Shown piece by piece: positions 59,401 to 64,000 of a stretch of DNA of 64,000 nucleotides. The stretch lies in contig NC_084888.1 of assembly GCF_958979055.1 (NCBI RefSeq), positions 10,091,501-10,155,500 of the forward strand, read 5' to 3'. The translations under genes were made by a program, and so were the position numbers. The notes under the pieces were generated by a model. That model searched no databases and was not told the DNA's origin. It worked only from the letters and a program-made list of their open reading frames with translations. The stretch is from Alnus glutinosa. Its lineage: Eukaryota; Streptophyta; Magnoliopsida; Fagales; Betulaceae. Each line of letters opens with the position of its first letter. The stretch's first letter is position 1.

Positions 59401-60713
59401 GGAAGAGAAAACAGAGAGTTTTACTTGCTGTTTTTGTGCAGAAAAGAAGAGAAGTGCTGCTGGTTCATTGCTGCAAAAACAGAGAAAGCCGAGAGAATTA
59501 AGAAGGAGAAGTTGGCGTGAAAAGAGGGGGTGCTTACCTCCTTTTATACCGAATTGGACGGCCTCCTTTTGATCTCATCTGATGGCTGGAATTCAGCTTG
59601 GGGAGCAAGAAAGATCAAAGGCTGAGATTCAACTCCTTGGGCAGCAAGTTTAGATGAGTGTTGCGTTGTCAAGGATCCAAGAAGGAAGAAGAAAAGAGTG
59701 GTGGACGAAAGAGGGGCTGTATCTCTTTAGGGAGAAGCTCTGGACAGCTAGGATGATATGGGTGGGATCTGATCTATGGCTAGGAAGAATTCGTGGGCAG
59801 CAAGTTGTGAGCTAAGGCATGACGTCCGTAGGTTGAGGGGAAACGCAGCACCTGGACAACTTAAGAACCAATTTCCTAACTTGAGTAGTTGAGTTCCTCT
59901 TGTGATCAAACTAAGCTGGATTGGGCTGGGTAACGTGTGGGCTGTACTGGGTTGTTTGAATTAGGTGGGCTGATGTATATTGATTCATATGGGCTGTGCT
60001 AGAAATAAAATGAACCCACAAATTTATTGATGCTAATTTTCGTTCAAAACAGTGGTAGTTGTTTGTGCGGGTGTTTTCGTATCCTTAACGAAGTCCAAAA
60101 ATTATGAAATTCGGAGGGTAGTTAGAGGACTTTGAGACGAGCGTTTTGACTTTTGAATCGACCAAAACGGAGTTCATTTGACCACATTTTCGTAATTTCA
60201 AAGTTTAAGGTCCGCTTAAACCTTCATTGAACTATAATTAAACTAAGACAATAAAGGTAAATGTTCCTTAGTAAATAAATATTCATTTTCATAAATATTC
60301 ATATTTAAAAAATAATATGGGGTATTACAGAATGTATCCTTAAAAATGAAACAAAAATGAAGTGGTTTTTCTATAGCATGCAATTAATGTTGTTTGACAT
60401 GTACGTACGTACCTGAGCCTAACTTCGTGGACAATGAGGCAGCACAAGCAGAGGTACAATGATAGATGTTGTACGAGAGAGGGTGCTGGCAATGTAGCTT
60501 GCAAAGGTCTAAACAGATATTGTAATGCTTTGGGATACATTTCTCAAGGTAACACTTATCAACACACAATTTACCACAGTCGCCGCCGGCTTGTTCATCT
60601 TGTGGTAGGGAAAGGGCAGTAGGGGAAGGCGTTGGTGCTGTCAAAGAAGAATCATCAGCTAAAACTAGCACAAGCATGGTTACAAACACTATCATTGCTA
60701 AAACACTCCTCAT
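56431..60713 (-). CDS. CRP6: single-module cysteine-rich secreted protein with 3.9-kb intron
   Basis: Exon 1 is 60713-60413 and exon 2 is 56489-56431 (phase 1), giving 119 residues. It has a signal peptide (MRSVLAMIVFVTMLVLVLA) and no internal modules, only the terminal type (DCGKLCVDKC...CX3CX3C then X10 CX3C). An extra cysteine stands in the loop (EKCIP) and another in exon 2 (EICCKNC), so the number stays even at 12. The intron is about 3923 bp because of a 3751-bp solo LTR. Donor and acceptor are intact. An in-frame extension upstream to 60749 exists, but the family start is MRS. Correct splicing across the large insert needs transcript evidence. Confidence 0.8.
56579..60329 (-). mobile_element. 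Solo LTR, 3.75 kb, in the CRP6 intron, probably Ty3/Gypsy
   Basis: On the minus strand it starts TGTAATACCCC and ends GGGGGCGTGACA. It is flanked by a perfect 5-bp target duplication GAATG (56574-56578 and 60330-60334). No gag or pol is seen. Open frames at 58897-59252 and 59330-59572 are low-complexity GA/CT-rich reading. It differs in orientation from the 5212-8208 solo LTR but has similar end sequences (TGTAAT..CC and G..CA). Confidence 0.88.
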
Positions 60714-60790
60714 TTTCTTTTGTAGCTCTACTCTCTTTCTGATGATCACTTGAAGTTTTCTTTGATGTAGAACTCAAACACAAAATCATA

Positions 60791-60797
60791 ATTTATA
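60791..60797 (-). promoter_or_regulatory. TATA box of CRP6
   Basis: TATAAAT on the minus strand lies about 78 bases upstream of the ATG at 60713. Confidence 0.7.
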
Positions 60798-61439
60798 GAC
60801 TTGGAACTCTCTGTGATCAACAAGGGAGCAATAAATGAACATTGAAGTTTCGAGCATCTTTGAAAATTTCTAAGTTCCAAAAATTTTATTGGAATACAAA
60901 AACTGATCAGTAATGTCGCAAACCCAAATGTACTCTAAATTTAACAGTATTTTGTCTATGTATTAAAATTTGTTTTAACTTGATTTAATTATTAATCTGA
61001 TGTGGAGCCTCATGAGAGGCTCCACGTCAGTTTGTAAGCTTCCCTTTGTAAAAGTTTAAGTACACCTAGCATTTCTTTTAAGGAAAACTAAACAAACATG
61101 CATACATATGATTGCTGCTGGGGCTATTATAAATATAGAGAATAAAATAATTTTGATACCTCATATGCACCGTGTTAGAATACTAAAAATTCTTTGGAAA
61201 TTCTATTAATTCGAACAACTAAGTGAGCGTTGTAACCTTCTTATCATTAATGAATACATCATTAAACTATATTAATTCAAAAAACTAAGTTACTTTTTTG
61301 GACGGAAGTACCGTCTTCGTCTTAAGACCATAAACGAGGTACTATTTGTGATACGAAATGAAACACAGAGAGCAAAAAAATAAAGTCGTTAAACCACATG
61401 GATCAAAGATATTTAACAAACAAACAAAAAAAAAAAAAA

Positions 61440-61880
61440 ATCCTTCTATCACTCCGAAATCTCTCCCTCTATTGAAACTATAATGATTTAGGGTCCGTTT
61501 GGGATTGCGATTTCATAAACAATAAGTGCGATTTTAAACCAAATCGCAGAACATAGATCGTTTGGGAACTGCGTTTTTAAAAATTGCGATTTGAAAACGC
61601 AGAAAATCTGCTTTTTCAAATCGCAGATAAGATGGTGCTTTTTTGAAAACACAGAATTTTAAAAGGTAAATTCGCGATTTTAAAGGCTAAACTGTGATTT
61701 TGTCAAACGCTTAACTGCGTTTTTAAAAATCACTTTTTTCAAATCGCACATTTTAAAATCGTTATTTTAAATCGCACTTTTTGAAATCGCAAACCCAAAC
61801 GGACCCTTAGAAGTTGCGAACATGATTTATAGACTTGGAACACTTTGTCATCAATGAGTGGGCATAAATGAGCATTCAAG
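61440..61880 (-). promoter_or_regulatory. Orphan CRP promoter 3, split by a MITE
   Basis: It has a TATA box (61825-61831) and a leader block 'ctatcactccgaaatctctc', with a MITE inserted between them. No coding region follows. Confidence 0.65.
61491..61806. mobile_element. Tourist-like (PIF/Harbinger) MITE
   Basis: It starts GGGTCCGTTTGGGATTGCG and ends with its near complement CGCAAACCCAAACGGACCC. It is flanked by a TTA duplication (61488-61490 and 61807-61809). The homologous unoccupied sequence 'atgatttagaagttg' at 40904 and 47745 confirms the insertion and its ends. The interior is rich in 'gcgatttt' repeats. Confidence 0.88.
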
Positions 61881-62624
61881 TTTTGGCCACATATAGAAAT
61901 TCTATTAATCTCTACACAACAAGATGAGATGAGTGCTTTAACCTTCTGGCCTTTTAGTAAATATCCAATGAAGATGTTGCCATAATTGTATGAAATAGTA
62001 ATTATCTATGAGAATTTCGAAAAAAAAAATAAAAAAATAAATTAAGAGAACCTTGGCTTAAAATTATCTAGTTAAGTTATACTTAATTCTTCAGCATTAA
62101 AGCAAATTTAGTTGAGCTATCACCAAAGTTGCTGGTCTGAAACATTGAGGGAAGTACGTGGAAGTGTTTTACATTGGAAATCCATGCATGATATATATAA
62201 AACTGAGTAATAAAATATACCTTCAACCAGATTATTATAATAACTTGAGTAAAACAAAATGTAAAACTTATTATAATAACCAGATTTTGTAAAGTTTTAG
62301 ATAAATAGAGAGGAAAGAGTTTTGAAGCCACTGTTTGTGCCTATTTTCATAAAGAATTTGAGACCGTGAGACAGAAATTGTTTTATTTTCATATAGGTTT
62401 TATTTTTTATTTAGCCGAAAATACTAACGAAGGTCTCGATTTATAAATACTCAAAACACAGGTTTTGATTTCGTCAAAGCCAAAATATGAGGGGATTATG
62501 ACATAATTACATTAAATTTAAATAGACTCATTTTTTGACTAAAATATAATGGCGCGAGTAAGACTCCAAATCTCAAATTTATTTTCCCAGAAAAGAAAAC
62601 TTATGTAATCTCTGTAACCTATAT

Positions 62625-63839
62625 TTGTGGATTTTTTAATACAATGGATACATGTTTATAAAATTGATGTATATATGCGTTACAAAAGATTTAATGAAAA
62701 AATGTAGAAATGTTATGCGTTAAAAAACTTTTTCTTCCCCAGCAATTTGATCAAACAATCAAAATGTTAATTATCACTTTATCAAAGTAATGTGAATAAT
62801 TAGCCTGTCAATTCAATTGTTCTTGTAAATTAACAAGCTCACGCTATTCAAAAATTGACACACCACATATTTGACGATTTATCTTACTTAGAACTTGAGA
62901 AGGCAAACACTTAATGAGTCTACGTTGTAACATTGTAACATCAGGACTTACAATTTTCCTTTTGCGAGAATGCTTTTTCTTTGTTCATTTCCATTTTCAT
63001 CTCTTTATTTACAGTTTTTATTAAGCAATTAAGAAAACAATAGGAATGTGCATAAAGCTGAAAATGAAGGAGATTAACTGTAATTATTCTATCTGAGCGT
63101 GACTATAGTTGCATTTACTTGATATGGGAGTTACACATGAAGGGCATACAAGATGGGAACCACAGGCTCTCGCTCAAGTCCAACTGGGCCATGATCTGAC
63201 TCAGTTCCACACGGGTATTAGTGAGACTCAAAATGCCTAATACTAATAGGATTGATAATTCTCATTTCCGAAGTCAAACTCTCACCCTAGTACATATTCG
63301 ATCGACCACTTTGGAGATTTCATTGAGGCCATTGAACCACCACCACTAGCAGTAGCCTAAAAGACTTTGAAACTGAAATGTACGCATGTTTTGTTTTTCC
63401 TTAATATTTTGAATTATTTGTTAGTCACACAAAATTCTAAAACCCGCCCACTTAATCTTAGATTATCCAATAATATTGGTTCATAATATCCGAATGTCAT
63501 CTTGTGAAGATTGGAAAATGAAATATATTATTATATTAGATAATTCTTGCCCTCGAGGTAACAAGTAACAGGAAAATACAACTCGAAAATCTTTTAATAT
63601 TCAAAACATGCTCACAGTATATAAGGCATTATTACGAGTACATTTATAGCATATGCTAAACATTCTTCTTGCAGTTATTATAGCAAATTTCCACATAATC
63701 TCCATTATCTTTTTCTGCACCTGCCACATTAAAAACACATATTAGATACAGATTCTAGTTTACAAATTGTATATATCCTTAAAAATGAAACAAAAATGAA
63801 GCTGTTTTTTATAGCAATTATTGTTGTTTAACATGTACC
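62625..63839. repeat. Segmental duplication block C, copy 2
   Basis: See 49985-51215. It continues through the CRP7 3' end to the window edge. Confidence 0.85.
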
Positions 63840-64000
63840 TGAGCCTAACTTGGTGGACATTGAGGCAGCACAAGCAGAGGTACAATGATAGATGTCATAC
63901 GAGAGAGGTTGCAGGAAATATTTCTTGCAAAGGTCTAAACACATGTTGTAATTCTTTGGGACATGTTTCTCAAGGTAACACTTATCAACACAAAATTTAT
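63656..64000 (-). CDS. CRP7: cysteine-rich secreted protein, cut by window end
   Basis: Exon 2 is 63714-63656 and exon 1 runs from beyond 64000 to 63839 (intron 124 bp, phase 1, splice sites intact). Only the terminal module is visible. It is almost identical to CRP5 and also has KKYF in place of KKYC. The signal peptide and the number of internal modules lie outside the window. Confidence 0.85.

Larger units (their letters stand above)
60798..63655. other. Spacer between CRP6 and CRP7
   Basis: It contains a copy of the CRP2 upstream spacer (61070-61430), an orphan promoter split by a MITE (61440-61880), and copies of blocks B and C. The 82-residue frame at 62083-62331 has no domain. Confidence 0.65.

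Noticed and set aside
58839..59572. Several frames of 80-106 residues
   Set aside because: GA/CT-rich low-complexity sequence inside the solo LTR, with frames open on both strands.

Overview
This window is nuclear DNA of a dicot plant. The evidence is split genes with GT..AG introns, a plastid FtsH-like protein, phytocyanin and ankyrin-PGG genes, and dense LINE, Copia, Gypsy, Cassandra, MITE and SINE debris. A woody rosid is my guess; it is not provable from the sequence alone.

Region 1 (1-13.6 kb) is a nested transposon cluster with no host gene. A non-autonomous Copia-type element lies on the minus strand, with its 5' LTR at 12993-13298, primer-binding site at 12981-12992 and polypurine tract at 10983-10994. 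Its 3' LTR is split by an almost complete but decayed LINE (about 1998-10938). That LINE's ORF2 is in turn split by a 2997-bp solo LTR (5212-8208) with a perfect ATGCT target duplication. The Copia element's interior also received a Cassandra TRIM carrying a 5S rRNA-like sequence (11569-11961).

Region 2 (13.6-36.6 kb) holds three ordinary host genes: a three-exon ankyrin/PGG membrane protein (+), a two-exon early-nodulin-like phytocyanin (-), and an 11-exon, 12.3-kb gene for a plastid FtsH-like protein with a lost zinc site, recognised as FTSHI2 (-). The FTSHI2 introns contain several LINE fragments, SINE remnants, a long poly-G tract next to a 5' splice site, and two minute insertions of only a LINE tail, each with a 14-17 bp target duplication.

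Region 3 (36.8-64 kb) is the most unusual. It is an array, all on the minus strand, of seven small secreted cysteine-rich protein genes (called CRP1-CRP7 here) built from CX3CX3CX12-13CX3CX3C modules, which resemble thionin-like proteins and alpha-hairpinins. Members carry 0, 1, 2 or 4 internal modules before a conserved terminal module, and a second tiny exon supplies the last cysteine pair. The array grew by segmental duplication and is decaying: CRP1 and CRP3 have complementary splice-site lesions, CRP4 is a pseudogene that lost its promoter at a duplication junction, CRP6 carries a 3751-bp solo LTR in its intron, three promoters survive without coding regions, and CRP7 is cut by the window edge. 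Mutator-like, hAT-like and Tourist-like elements are scattered through the array.

All splice sites are deduced from reading-frame continuity and GT/AG signals. No expression or homology search was available.
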